From Gelatoporia subvermispora B (lineage: Eukaryota; Basidiomycota; Agaricomycetes; Polyporales; Gelatoporiaceae): 64,000 nucleotides of DNA. This document shows, in pieces, positions 34,153 to 45,912 of the stretch. The position numbers and the translations under genes are program-made. The stretch's first letter is position 1, and every line of letters begins with the position of its first letter. Below the pieces are notes generated by a model. The model was not told where the DNA came from, made no database searches, and saw nothing but the letters and a program-made list of their open reading frames with translations. The stretch lies in the NCBI GenBank assembly GCA_000320605.2, contig KB445805.1, positions 653,095-717,094 of the forward strand, in the 5' to 3' direction.

Positions 34153-35153
34153 ATCCGCCGTCTCAGCGGGCTGCGCGGAGCCATATGTCGTCGATTCCTC
34201 CTTCTGATATGCCGTAGACACAGCATGATAGGCCAAGGTAGCTTACAGGGAACAGTGCCCCTTGAGGCCTTATATTTCGCACAATAGTCTCGATCCAGGC
34301 ATGTTTGACATGTTATACCAAGCAATCATGAGTGTTAATGTTCTATTCTCTTTTCACAATCAACTCACCGAGAGGTTGCATGCTCTATGCAGAATTTTGT
34401 GTAGAGCTTGGAGCGGTGTCCGTACGATCGATTCAGTCTCTAATCTGATTAAGACACAAATTGAGCGACTTTCATTAGTATGGTAGAATTGATCTGATTC
34501 CAGATAGTTAAGGCGGAAACTGTTTCGATAGGTTTTACGATCTTGGACTGTGCTACTCTCTTCGTGGCCTGAAAACAAAGAACTGAACGCACTCGGGAAG
34601 TTCAAACACCACGAGTCGTGGGAAACACCTTCCTTGTTTGCGATGAGCACACGCGACCGCTACGAATTGGGTCTGATCAGTTCTTTGTTCGTGGATTGAT
34701 AGCTCACCTCCATCGCCACTTTCAATCCTTGTAATCTGGATACCCCGACGAACTGAACATGTCCACCCGAGACTTGCATCCCTGCTAATGTCGAACAACG
34801 GAACTGGTAACCCAGCGCTACCATCGCCGCACATGACCGTGTCGGCAAATCCGCAAGCGAGACGTAACTAGTAACTGGCGTTACTGCTTTCCTGTGCGCT
34901 CAGCAGCCCGCCCCGCAGTCAATTGCTCGCAACCAGTCTCGACTCGTCCCGCCATCTTCCTTTGCGCCACCAACAGCGAGCAGAGATAGTGGGCGAATGT
35001 CCATCGGAAGCAACGATCAACGGCGCTGACTTGCAGCTGTCTATCAGCGTCTATCAATCTCCCGGGAGCCCGCGACTCCTGCTGTGCAGCCCTGTAACCC
35101 GGAGTCGTATCTATGCGCTGACCCTTCTTGCCTTCTCGCTTACTCCGGGGCTA
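34153..35153. other. Intergenic, no gene seen
   Basis: Short frames on both strands (for example 34553-34834 minus) lack motifs. The right end is the promoter of the membrane-protein gene. Confidence 0.4.
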
Positions 35154-36795
35154 ATGCGCCATGCTTCTTTCTTGACGATCATTCTGCTGGCCGGAGCTTA
35201 TGCCGGAGCTGAGTCGGTGAGTCCTCGCTCCAATTCAGCCACGCCGGTGAAGATGAATTAAGAAGATGTTTGCACAGAACGGCACCTGTCCTGACGGTCT
35301 ATCTGCAGTAAGCATACCTTCTAGCTATCTATCTTCGTTGCTCATAACTCTTCTAGCTCAATAATCAAGACGGAGAATCTCCTTGCCAAGTGAAGGACGC
35401 AGTGCTAAAGCCGTGTCAAAGTGGTGCGTCCGATCGCCTTTGAATTGCAACTGTACTGAAACGATGCTTAAGGCTTTTATCCGATCTCCCACTGTGCTTG
35501 GTATGTAACCGCATGGTACGCCCACTGGACGTAGGCTGACCTGGGGCTTGCGCTGTCAGTAATTTGATCGCGTACAACCTTGCTTGTGCGTGTAATTTCT
35601 GTACGCCCGGAGACCAAACGGACTGGCCAACCTGGGTCAAGAACAATTCTTGTCCGAGCAACGAGACGAATCCCAACCCATCCCTACCAAGCAACTACAG
35701 CCTTCAAGGGGTGAACATTCCGGGCTGGGCCAAGACGGGGTTGAATGCTGATCATGAGTTTGACCTGCCCGCAGCGCTGAGTGTAGCCTGTACGTTCACG
35801 TTCGCGTACCTGGTGTCGTCGCTGCCCGACCTTCGTGTAGAGAAAGCTAACATACTCCTGTAGCGAAACATTCTTGGTCTTCCCTTCAAGTCATCATTCC
35901 TGTCGTTGTGGGGATTTCTGTTGCGCTGATCGCGGCAGCGCTATTCTTTTTCTTCCATCTTCGGAAAAAGCGGGCATGGCGGGATCGACTCTTTGGTCCA
36001 TTCGGTGCCAAGCGGGTACGGCGGGCGCCGCGTCGCAAGGATTCGAACTGGGAGATCGACGACGACGAGGCGTGGATATCTGCGCAGGACATCTCAATGG
36101 CATCATTGTCCAACAGTTCCGGACGCACGCGAGTTTCCCAGGTTGACGAGGATGGTGACGAGGCTGACGACGAACGCCCACCAGTATCCCACGCACGGAG
36201 TGGGTCCGCATCATCCCTTCTGTCCTCGCTCCCGCGTCCCCGCCCACGTCGCGCTGCTCCAGGCCCAGTATCCTCCTTTTTGGACCGTCTCTCAAGATAT
36301 AAGTCAGGGGTTCGAAAAAGCCCGGAGTACCGTTCGGTGCTGGTGAAGCGACGGACTCTGGACGACCGGTGGAATATTGACAGTGCGGCACCTACGCGGT
36401 CGTCGACCATGGAGGCTGGGGTCGACCCAACAGCAGCAGGTGGATCGGGGTCGCAGGGAATGCGGGAGGGTGTGTCTCGTGCGGGCGCAGAGTCGCCCGA
36501 GGAGGGCCAGGTGGCCGCAGTACCGGTGGGAGAGAGCAGCGTGCTGCTCATCTCGCGAGTCCCCGGGGAAGACTTCACAATTCTCGACTCCGAGCTTGGC
36601 TCAAGCCCCTTACCATCCCCGTCCGCCGCGACACATACCTTCATTGAGCCCTCGACACCGCCACCACAATACAACAACCTTACTCCGAGGGGGTCTCCGA
36701 GGCCGCAGCGCGGGCTTGAGCCGTGGCAGGCGCCACCACTCCCGAGCATCTCCTCTGTGTCCCCTATCGTGCTGCCACCCACATTGCCTGACTGA
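35154..36795 (+). CDS. Single-pass membrane protein with Cys-rich ectodomain
   Basis: Type I membrane protein of a family widespread in mushroom-forming fungi, function unknown. ATG 35154 gives a signal peptide (MRHASFLTIILLAGAYAGAE). Small exons then add NGTCPDGLSA, NNQDGESPCQVKDAVLKPC and FYPISHCACNLIAYNLACAC, with NFCTPGDQTDWPTWVKN following. The ectodomain is thus rich in cysteine and Asn-glycosylation sites. A hydrophobic helix (VIIPVVVGISVALIAAALFF) is followed by the stop-transfer HLRKKR. The long cytoplasmic tail is Ser/Pro/Arg-rich and ends at TGA 36793-36795. The layout resembles a sensor- or anchor-type surface protein, but no signalling domain is visible. Confidence 0.75.
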
Positions 36796-38211
36796 GCGTC
36801 GCCCTACTTCTGGCTTCCAGGCGCGTCGATTGCGGAGCCTGTCTTCTATCTTTATCGTGTCAATCAGGCACTTGAAGCTTCGCTGGCAGGCACACCACGG
36901 AAATTCGAGTCACCCGCTTAGGGGTACGGCCGTGGTGTGTAGAGACCTGCGGACTTGGGTTTATACTGGGAGGCCACTTTATCTCCGTGAAATGTTGTGC
37001 ATGTAGTATCACTTACCACTTACCACCGGACCTTAGGATCCCTCCACATGCTTGTATTTTACGGACATTGCTACTGGATAACTTATCGTCAATGTTATCA
37101 CGATTTGCAGGGATGCGTACCCTTCCATACACCGAAGAAGCCGAGGTCCTGTCAGCGAGATTATACCAATCGTAGCATCCAAGTTGCGGGTCGTGGCTGC
37201 CATATTCTTGAGTACCTATTTGTGTTTTCGCAGTCGAGGCCGGCCCCCGAGCGAATCCGCGGAGTTGCGCCCAAACTCGTTCGACGAGCAAACAAGGTAC
37301 TTCTTATCGGATCTCTACTGCTTCTGGCCCCGTTGAGTGGTACACTCGAGTTGTCGATTATAGATGTGGGATCGTCGCCACACCTCGGATGGTGCCTGTT
37401 CTCTTATGAGATTATGAGAAAGCCAGAGAGGGGGGACATAGTTTGTCCAGCATGGGCCATGGCGTAGTATTTGGACAGTACGTCGACATGAAATCACAAC
37501 GCGTTTCTACACGACCTGGGTACGCTCCGTCTCAATAAGTATTAATGAGAACTGGAAGCGCTTGCATCTCTGATGTTACCTTGTTACCTGTGCAGTAGAG
37601 CAAGGCAGGACGATTGTCTCAACTCCCTCGGAGGTCTCACCCGGAGGGCCGCTATCGAATCGCAGAGTCAGATGCTCGATATTTTCGAGCAAGACGCCGA
37701 GCAAGAAATTCTAGCGGGGTGTGTTCGTTGGGGAATCTCTCACTTAAAGCCAACGAACCGGCAGCCGGACTTCGCCAGTGCCAGAGATGGGATCATGATT
37801 ACCGGCAGAGTTCAGAGGCCAGCCTCCAAGTCGTCTGATGAGAACATGTTGGCACACACACCCACCAGAATATTAGCAAGTGCCTTCCCAGCCGGGGCCC
37901 CGCCATATGGCCCTGCCACATGCGGCTCACACGACGTACCAGCGTGATGCGTAGAATACAAGGCAAATGAATGATACGTGGCGGAGGTGAGCGACGATGA
38001 GAACAGCTGGACGCATGTCCAACGCTCGCTCTTGCGACCCTGAGATAGCACCGCCATGCGCCAGGCCTTTGGCCTCAGGTCCCACAGCAATGAGGCTAGC
38101 AAGCAGCGCACAGCAACGCGCATAACATCCATTAGGCGGACCTAACGTACACCGATAAACCAAGAGCAGAAGCACAACACAAATCAGCATTTCGACGCAT
38201 CTCGTTCCACC
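36796..38211. other. Intergenic, no gene seen
   Basis: About 1.4 kb between convergent genes, more than two 3' UTRs would need. Open frames such as 37573-37947 plus have no supporting motif or splice pattern. Confidence 0.4.
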
Positions 38212-41038
38212 TCATGGCGAGCTCCCTGGGGCGACCCACACCACACCATCCGCGTCGCCCATGACCACATCACCCTCTGTCTCGCCCTCGCTGCTCAGCG
38301 CCGCCCAATCGCCCTCGACACGGTCCTCCAGCGCCGCAATCCGTGCGCCACGCTTCCGCAGGAAGTCCACGACTTCCCGCGCTGTGCGCCAGCCCACGGG
38401 CTCCAGGACCGCTTCAACGCCCTCCACGGTCTCCGCGTGCGCGGGTATCTTCGACTCGTCGACGTACCCGCCGAACTGGCGCGCGAGGTGCACGGACGCA
38501 CAGACACGCTTGCCCTCCGCGCCCTCCTTGCGGAGCTGCTCAAAGAGCGACGCGAGCGACTTCGCAGCCTCGACACGCGCACGTAGGACGTGCCGAATGA
38601 GCCGGCGCGTGGGGGGCTTGCGCCGCTTGCGGGAAGCGCCACCACTCGTGGGGGATGAGGGAACATCGGGTGCTGGGGTTGTAGGCCGCGATTTCACCTT
38701 TGACCGGTCAATCCACGGGTTTTCGGGCGGTATACGGGGTGTCGTGTATTGTGCGACGGCAGCTATTGACAGGTCTGCATACTTGGGGGCCCACACGCCC
38801 ACAAGCACTCGCCATGCAGCTGAAAGACGTTTCAAACTGCAAGGAACAACAAATAAGAGGACGTGAATGGTAACACGAAGGCTTCAGCTTACTGTTCGTA
38901 ATTGTCTGGGGATCGGAGGATATCACGTTAGGCCGTGCCACACACATGCAAGATGGAATTAAGCGCACCGTTAATGAGAGTATTGTGATACCTCGCGAAC
39001 AGGAAGACAAACATGGCAGCAAAGAGAGCCCCGAGTGGCGTATATCTCAGGAACGCCCACACGAAGAAGAACATGGCTGGGTACATCATGAGCAGAAAGA
39101 GCAGTCCAAACACCACTTTGTTCTGCGCCTGTGTCTCTTCTTCCTCTTCAACCAGCCGCGCGCCGAACCTGCCGAGCGCGTACGCTGGCGCATGCACGAG
39201 CAAAGGTATAAGGAAGAAAGGAAGCCTGACTAGGCACGTCAGAGTGTCGCGGATGAGAATCACGAGGGTCAGAAGTCGACTAGGTAGCGGAACCGGCCGA
39301 TGGGGGTTGAGCTGTTTTGGCAGGGGAAGGGAGGAGAGTACCGCATTTGTCAAGTTGGTAGACTGAAGGAGAGAGTAGTACGTGAGCAAATTGCGCCTGA
39401 TGGATGTAAAATTTGGGACAAGATCAGGGGTTGAGAACAAGTCGACAAGCCTACGATGTATAGTTGTGAGCGTCAGGTAAAACATCATCCTAGCTTAAGG
39501 TGCACTTACGTCTGGGAAATCGTCACGAAGTCGTCCAGGTTCATGCGCCTCTCGTCCTCCCATAGTAAGTCCCTGGCCATACGCGCAGCGTACAGTGTGT
39601 CCCTGTGCGCAGGGTAAGCTAGAAGTCTCGAGAGTTTGACATGTGTGCGCTACAAACCAATCTGGGGCATTGACTGTCATTTCGACGAGTTGCTGCTCGA
39701 TGTCAGCCGTCAGGCGCTTGACGGCGGCCCGCGAAGCGCCCTCCTCTGCTGACAGGAATTGCTCCTTATAGTCTTCCGGTTTAATAGGCCGCCCGAACCT
39801 GCGCGCCAACATCAGTGCTTCTGCTAAGTAAAGCCCCCGACGCTCGGAGAGTAATACGTACTCCATGATGACCTGCGGAGCAACGAATCTCAGCGATTAC
39901 AAGCCAGCGGCGCTGACACGACGTTACCTGGCTGCGGTACTTCGACTTATTGGTGTAGACTATTGCCGTCGGGATGACCCTAACGTTCTCTGCGCCCTCG
40001 CAAATCTTCTCCGGGTGCTCCATAACCCATTTCATGTATTCGAGGGACGCCCATGCGGCGCCATCTTTGACCTGCATGATGCGGGGTTCGGTATAGGATG
40101 TGCCCTCGGGGAACAGCGCGACGGCTTGACCCCGCGCAAGCGCGTCGAACGTGCCGCTGAAGAGCCGAAGCCTATCCTTCGATTTCCGATCCACAGGGAT
40201 GTTTCCCGCAGATGTCAAGATGTACGCCATCGCGGGATTTGCAAAGAGCGTAGCTGCAAAATCAAGTGGCGAGTCCAATTGACAGCTCGGGAGATGTGTT
40301 CAAGATACAGACCTTTTGCCCAATAATGGAGAATGCGTGCATGAGGAAATGCGGACGCTATAATCCGAATGAGATGGACGTGGCAACTCGGTGAGAGAGT
40401 CCTCACATAGGATGGCAGGATCAAGCATCATGTTATGATGTGTAGCCGTACTGCAGAGAAGGTCCAGTCAGCTACGTATCCATCTGAGTGCTGTCGTGCA
40501 AGTCATGAGGCTGGCGCTCCGACCCGTCATCGCGCATGATGAAAATCCCGCCCGAAGTCGGAACCGTTGGTGTCGGGAGAGTGCAGAAACAGTCCAGAAG
40601 GCATAATTGGGACAAGGGTATTCCGCGAAGGGTGGATCTCCAGTCAGACTGTCGTATGGCAACATGGCTGATGTCGCATGGCGGTCATGTAGGACAGTGT
40701 TACGCGGTCTGGTCAGAGTATGCATGGAACCAACATGAACATCACTGCCGCTTCTGATCCCGCCATCACTGAGGGAGACCTGAGAATGAAGCTTGGGCAA
40801 CTCCACCGAACTCCACCGACATCTTCGGTGTGTCCTCTCGCAGGTTCCTCCGACAGCACGTAGCGAGTGCGAGAGCCAAAGTCAGATATCGGAATTGATG
40901 AAGTGGGACTTACACGATGATAGGGCCATCTTTCGGAACATTCTCCCCTCCGACAACATGGATCTCAGTGAAGAACGAGACCACGGCCCAGCCTGCGACG
41001 CGACGGATTATCCTGTGCAGTATTTTGGTGTCGGACAT
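38212..41038 (-). CDS. Glycerol-3-phosphate O-acyltransferase (Sct1/Gpt2 type)
   Basis: ER membrane enzyme for the first acylation step of glycerolipid synthesis. Exon 1 (ATG 41038) encodes a membrane-proximal helix and EIHVVGGENVPKDGPIIV. After a long 463-nt intron (40451-40913), exon 2 supplies the H-x4-D catalytic motif in TATHHNMMLDPAIL. Then follow SAFPHARILHYWAKATLF, NPAMAYILTSAGNIPVDRKS and the substrate-binding ALFPEGTSYTEP of the PlsC domain. Downstream are WDTLYAARMARDLLWEDERR and hydrophobic helices (VFGLLFLLMMYPAMFFFVWAF). A soluble C-terminal tail rich in basic residues ends at TGA 38212-38214. Length roughly 700 residues, usual for fungal Sct1/Gpt2. Divergent to the SPC3 gene with 348 bp between the starts. 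Confidence 0.92.
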
Positions 41039-41386
41039 CGTGGCACATGGGGGTTTGAGAACAAGAAGCGGTTAGCGTCGAGGGTCAGGGCCCCGAAAAG
41101 GGGAGACACGATGAATGGGGCGGCTCAGCGCGAGGGGCGAACAAGCGCGACTCGACGGCTCAGCCCAGCTGCTGCCCGCCCGGCGCTTATTGCACCCGCG
41201 AGCGGATGTGCCCCCACGTGCTAAACGCGCCCATCCCCGCGAGCGACACGCCACCGAGCTGGTCGCTGCCTGTCGCTGCCTGTCGTCCTCCACGTTCTTC
41301 ATCTGCTTTTCTCCATCTAATCTCCTTCGTTTATTCTTGAAACTGCGAGGAAGAACCGGTGGAAGCATAAAGTAACAAAAATCAAC
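41039..41386. promoter_or_regulatory. Divergent promoter, GPAT and SPC3
   Basis: A 348-bp spacer that must drive an ER lipid enzyme one way and an ER signal peptidase subunit the other. Shared control of two ER functions is plausible but not shown by any recognised site. It contains a repeated CTGTCGCTGC/CTGTCGTC element near 41267-41287. Confidence 0.5.
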
Positions 41387-42484
41387 ATGCATACCCTCTA
41401 CGCCCGCATCAACAATGCGTCGGCTATGCTCTCGACGTGTATGATGGTCCTCCTCGCAGCCATCGCACTCTCTTCGTTCATCTTGACTGCGGATCCGAGG
41501 GGGACAATTTCCGTGGCCTCTGTACAAGTGTACGTCAACCACTAGGCTACACACTCTGATGTTCAGCCGCTGGGATCACAGTTCCAACACTGGATTGCAC
41601 AGGGTACCCGGGAACGCACGTAGATACAGGAACAAGGATCAGGACTTTGCATTCGTCAACTTCAACGTATCAGCAGGTGAACTTCCGTGCATTATGTCCG
41701 CGAAAGTTTGCTTTGCTAATCGCCATGCTGCGCGCGTGCGCTAGACTTGACATCTTTGTTCAGTTGGAATACGAAGCAACTGTTCGTTTACGTCGCTGCT
41801 GAATATACCAACAAGCAAGGGGTCAGTACTTCCATTCTCCAAACCTTCGCGCCTCACATGGCCGATGACGCCGATGATGATGCTTACCCCGTTACCCTGA
41901 TTGAAGGTCACAAACGAAGTCGTGATCTGGGACCGAATCATCCGGCGGAAGGAGGATGCCAACATCTTTGGAGCTGGACGCAACAAATATGTCTTCCGCG
42001 AACTGAGTGGAAAGTTCAGGTATGTTATACATACTACTCCCTACAAATACGCTCCCGGCCATCAGTTCTCCGTTCTCGGAGTGATTGTTGCGTGGTTTAC
42101 GTCGGGAGAGCCGCTCGTCGTCTGCTTCGGTAACTTCACGCCGGGTGCACGCTCGTTGGGGGCCAGACGGGTGCAGACATATCGGTCTATTAGCATGGAT
42201 CCGTAGGATCTGCCACTTGAGCGCACAGCCATCACTCTGCGGCTTGTGCCGGACGGCGACTATCAGCTGGCCCGGTGTGCTCGAGATCAGCGTACCCTCT
42301 CTGGTGCTCCCTTCACCCCAGTTCTGATTCTGATACCGTCGTACCTCGTTCCAGGGACGTTCAACCCGCGCATTATACCCTCAAGTACAATCTCATGCCA
42401 TATGTCGGCGCCCTCACATATGGTGAAGCCGCTCGCACCATCGAGCCCGTGGCATTCCCCGAGCGGCAACAGCTGGCAAAATAG
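41387..42484 (+). CDS. SPC3: Signal peptidase complex subunit 3 (SPC22/23 family)
   Basis: Essential ER-membrane subunit of the signal peptidase complex; single N-terminal membrane helix with the rest in the lumen. MHTLYARINNASAMLS and the hydrophobic CMMVLLAAIALSSFILTA form the anchor. DQDFAFVNFNVSADLTSLF, WNTKQLFVYVAAEYTNK and VVIWDRIIRRKEDANIF align to the family core. The last exon gives HYTLKYNLMPYVGALTYGE and ends VAFPERQQLAK at TAG 42482-42484. About 190 residues, as expected. The last intron (42019-42353, 335 nt) is unusually long; reading into it continues open to a stop near 42206, which would give a different C-terminus. Confidence 0.9.
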
Positions 42485-45400
42485 CCTTATGAGCTCTGTT
42501 GTAATAATCCGAATGTGATGGGCAGCCGTCGGCATATACCTCCGAAGAACGAGGGGCATGATAGAAGATACCGTGTGACGCGACATCGTCAGCACCTTCG
42601 GGCTTCCCTTCCAGGTTTCTCTGTGGAAAACGAAGGACACATACCCTGAGGCCTATCTGAATGGCCAACCCACTTGACTTTCCGATATTACTACTTAACG
42701 CTGCTAGTGGTGTCGGACCATGGTTCATTTTATTTGAAGGGTCCCTGGTAACTTGGTCACTATCTCCAGATGTCTTGCAATTTTCCAACCCGCAACCCTT
42801 CGTAACGCCGCTCTCAGCTTCGGTGAAACTGTCGTTCAGCATGCTTCGATAAGGTGCGTATTTTCAGGATGTAGTGCGCCCGAGCTCCCCTTGCGCACTA
42901 GTAGCGATGTGAGGTTGCGTCGCTGGCGCAATTCTCATTTCATTATATTCACATGCACGTGGCCGCGCAGGAATACTATTGCGTGCACGACTGTTCTTCG
43001 ACACCGAAGACGATGAAACGTGTCTTGATCCTCGTTCTCCTCCCTGAACGTGTTACGTGCACGGGCACCTTGATTTCGCACGGCTCATATAACGTGTGGC
43101 CGAACGTCGCAGGAAGGTTCTCTAGTTACCCTCTCGAATTTCACTCGGAATCAGGCCGGTGCGACGCTCATTAATCTGGGACTTTGTGCGATGGCGACAA
43201 GTTCGCAGTGTGGAGAGAGTGTTCCGGCGTCTCGGAGTGACTTTGTTTGCGAGTACAAGGCAAGAGCTTGCTACTTTAGGGATATGGCAATCATCGACAA
43301 AGTTCATGCACGCATGTGTTCTTTTCCACCCTGCTCCACATGCAACTTAGACAAGCAAGTGCTGTGTAGTTTGGCCACGATCGCAGGGGATGATAATCTT
43401 CTTCTCAGGTCGAAGTTCATTTCGGACCTTGTAATGCTGCGTATCATGGTCTACGTGCTTACTTTATTGGCCGAGCGAGTCATGGGTTGTCCCTCACCAT
43501 ATGAATTCCTTGTGCTACATCTTTGTCACGCTTCTGGAGAAAACAAGAGGGCACTGTCGCTTATAAGGTTTGTAGCTGTTCGTAGTGGTAAATTAAAATC
43601 TAGTCTCCCTTGGCAGGCTAGGAACCATGTGAGGGAAATGCTAATCCCACACGGGTTGCGGCATACTCGGCGACGATTTTGAGCACTGTCTCGTGCTATC
43701 CTCTTTTCGACCAACGGCGCCGGATGCCGATATATGGCGTGCATATACTGAGTGCGGCTGCGAGCGTTAATGTAGCCGCCGGTAGGTCCCGCTGGAGCAA
43801 TCGCCCGCAGCGCACAATCACCTGGAAGTCGCGGATGTAGTATTGTGCGTCCGCGGGTTGCACGGCCGGACTTGCAGTCCCGGAGTTCTCCCCCAGAACA
43901 CCGGCACTCTAGATTGCACGCAGTGCCACAGCCGGGTCTCGCTGAGAGTCGGAGTGACGGCTGAGCGCCGTGGCCTTCGTCCGAGCGCCTCCCACACGAT
44001 ACCTGCTGATCCGACGAGTGCAAATAGGTGGCAATTTCACACCGCCCATCGAGTTCTGACTGCGCGATGTTCCTCTCCATTTTCCCCCTGGTTTTTAGGA
44101 CGTTGCTAGCGGTGCGCGAAGCTGTTTCACCCGAATAACGCTGCCGACGAATAGATTCTCGTGATAATTTGCGATGGCCCTTGGTGATGAGTTGGCAATC
44201 CTACTCCGGCGCGCAGAATGTTCTGCCGGCCATCCATTGAAATGGTAAGTTTGATCCTATTAGAGGTCAGACGGTCTCGCTTCTGTGTTTAGATATTCGC
44301 ATGATGCGAGGGGAGGAGCTTGGGAATATCGCTCATGTATGACGCACATGAGAAGATCCTCAACGGTGGAGGTGTGACTGGTATTCCCCCGGTTGACATT
44401 TTGTATGCCTGTGTGGATGGCATTCGAACATTCACGGCCAATCGCACCCGACTCCTTGGAGCCGTCCGCTGTCACGGTGTTTCAAATCGCCAACGCAAGA
44501 ATTGGGAAGTCTGCCCCGTGCTCTGCGACCAGATTGGCCGCGTAGGTTTCGATGCCGCAATGAACCTCTGAAGGATGCGAAGCTGGTGGTCCAATTCGCC
44601 CGAGATGGGCGAGATGAAGGAACGCCCCGAACATGTCCCAATATGCAGTCAGACCTGCCCAATGTCTCGCTTTGACAGATAGGTCAGGAACCAAAGGGCA
44701 GTTCTCCTGCCCTCCCTCGAGCGGTAGAGTCCAGAGGGTCGTGGAGGGTGCGCAACAACCTCGTTTTGCGGCGTATAGGCCCTCAGCTACGCCTAGCGCC
44801 ATCGGATTGATGCCGGGCGATAACACGAGGTCGTCATGCGATAAAAAGACACCGATACTCAGTCGCTAATTTAGCGTTGGCACTGCTTTGGACTAGTCTG
44901 CGGACGGCCGCGGCATGTCGGGTGAAAGCGTGTGCCGCTGGCGATTTCGAGGCAAGGCGAGCACGTTGCGAACATTCAGAGCCGACTCTGAGAGTTCCAG
45001 TAACCTTGCATTGCGGCTGAAGGATAGAACGAACATTATGCTGACTTCTGAGCGTCGGCTTGGACCGTTCATAGCCGTACCTGGGAACGAGCCCCAGAAA
45101 ACCCGGATTTGAGCTAGACTCCGAGACTAGGCTTTGGCCAGGAAGTAACGAAGCCGAACCCATGATCATCCAGGCATGTTCACGGAATCCAGCAAGGTGC
45201 AGATTGGATTTTATGCAACTTTGGCCCCCATGGGGCTTCAAAGCACGCTGTACGTAGTCAAGTGAAGTCAAAGCGAGAGGCCTGCCGGCAGCATTCGGCA
45301 GTTGCCGAGTTTGTTTTGCAGGATAATATTTTTTGGTTGTGAGGCTGTTTGGGTCCTCTGCTTCCCTGCATAAGCTTTCACGACGTGCGATGCATGAAAC

Positions 45401-45912
45401 CATGAGGTCGGAATGACATGGCAGGATCAAGAACAGTCAAATCAGACACCAAGAAGAGACAATCGATTTACCATCTCACAATAGAGCGGGATTATTCTGT
45501 GCCAAATATGCTCGAGGCATTGCCGATAACATATCCCCACGCATCCCTCGACATTGGCAGTGCGCTGGCTCGGATGAGGACATGATGATGCAAGAAATAT
45601 GATGATTCAGTCTATGATGAGGGTGGGTTCATTTTCGTTGTATAGAACAGCGATTAACAACGGGCGCAATATGTTACTGCCATCAGATGACACAAATCTT
45701 TGGCAGACCCGGGAAAGCGGTCGGCGCGCTAGAATCAACCTTGGCCAGACCTGAATTTTTGATGTATGCACATACTCGGAAACTTGTGCGTATAAGATGC
45801 CACCTTATAAAGGCTGGCTCGTCCTTTTTACCGATACGAGACCCCCTCCCTTTCCGGACCCTTCGACTTCGAGCTCTTTTGAGCTTTCCGGTACATCCGA
45901 CATACTAGAAAG
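42485..45912. other. Gene-poor 3.4-kb region
   Basis: Several open frames exist: 43191-43682 plus, 43526-44080 minus, 44482-44826 minus and 44834-45430 minus. Of these, 44482-44826 (with PLEGGQENCPLVPDLSVKA and HWAGLTAYWDMFGAFLHLAH) looks most protein-like. None has a recognisable family, matching exons or a clear start context. A small exon-like piece with a GTAAGT donor occurs at 44174-44246 plus but cannot be extended. It may be decayed genes or plain intergenic DNA. Confidence 0.35.
45806..45812 (+). promoter_or_regulatory. TATA box of the Zn2Cys6 factor gene
   Basis: TATAAAG in CCTTATAAAGGCTGG lies about 100 bp upstream of the ATG at 45913 and is followed by a CT-rich tract, a standard fungal promoter arrangement. 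Confidence 0.6.

Noticed and set aside
35886..36782. Minus-strand ORF of 298 codons
   Set aside because: Exact antisense of the Ser/Pro-rich tail of the membrane protein; GC-rich coding DNA often leaves the opposite strand open.
40530..40590. Extra GPAT exon reading VPTSGGIFI
   Set aside because: It needs a weak or GC donor, while the true exon 1 at 40914-41038 joins in phase with a consensus GTAAGT donor and gives the conserved VGGENVPKDGPIIV.
41072..41554. Minus-strand ORF of 160 codons across the SPC3 start
   Set aside because: Arg/His-rich shadow of the SPC3 first exon and its promoter.
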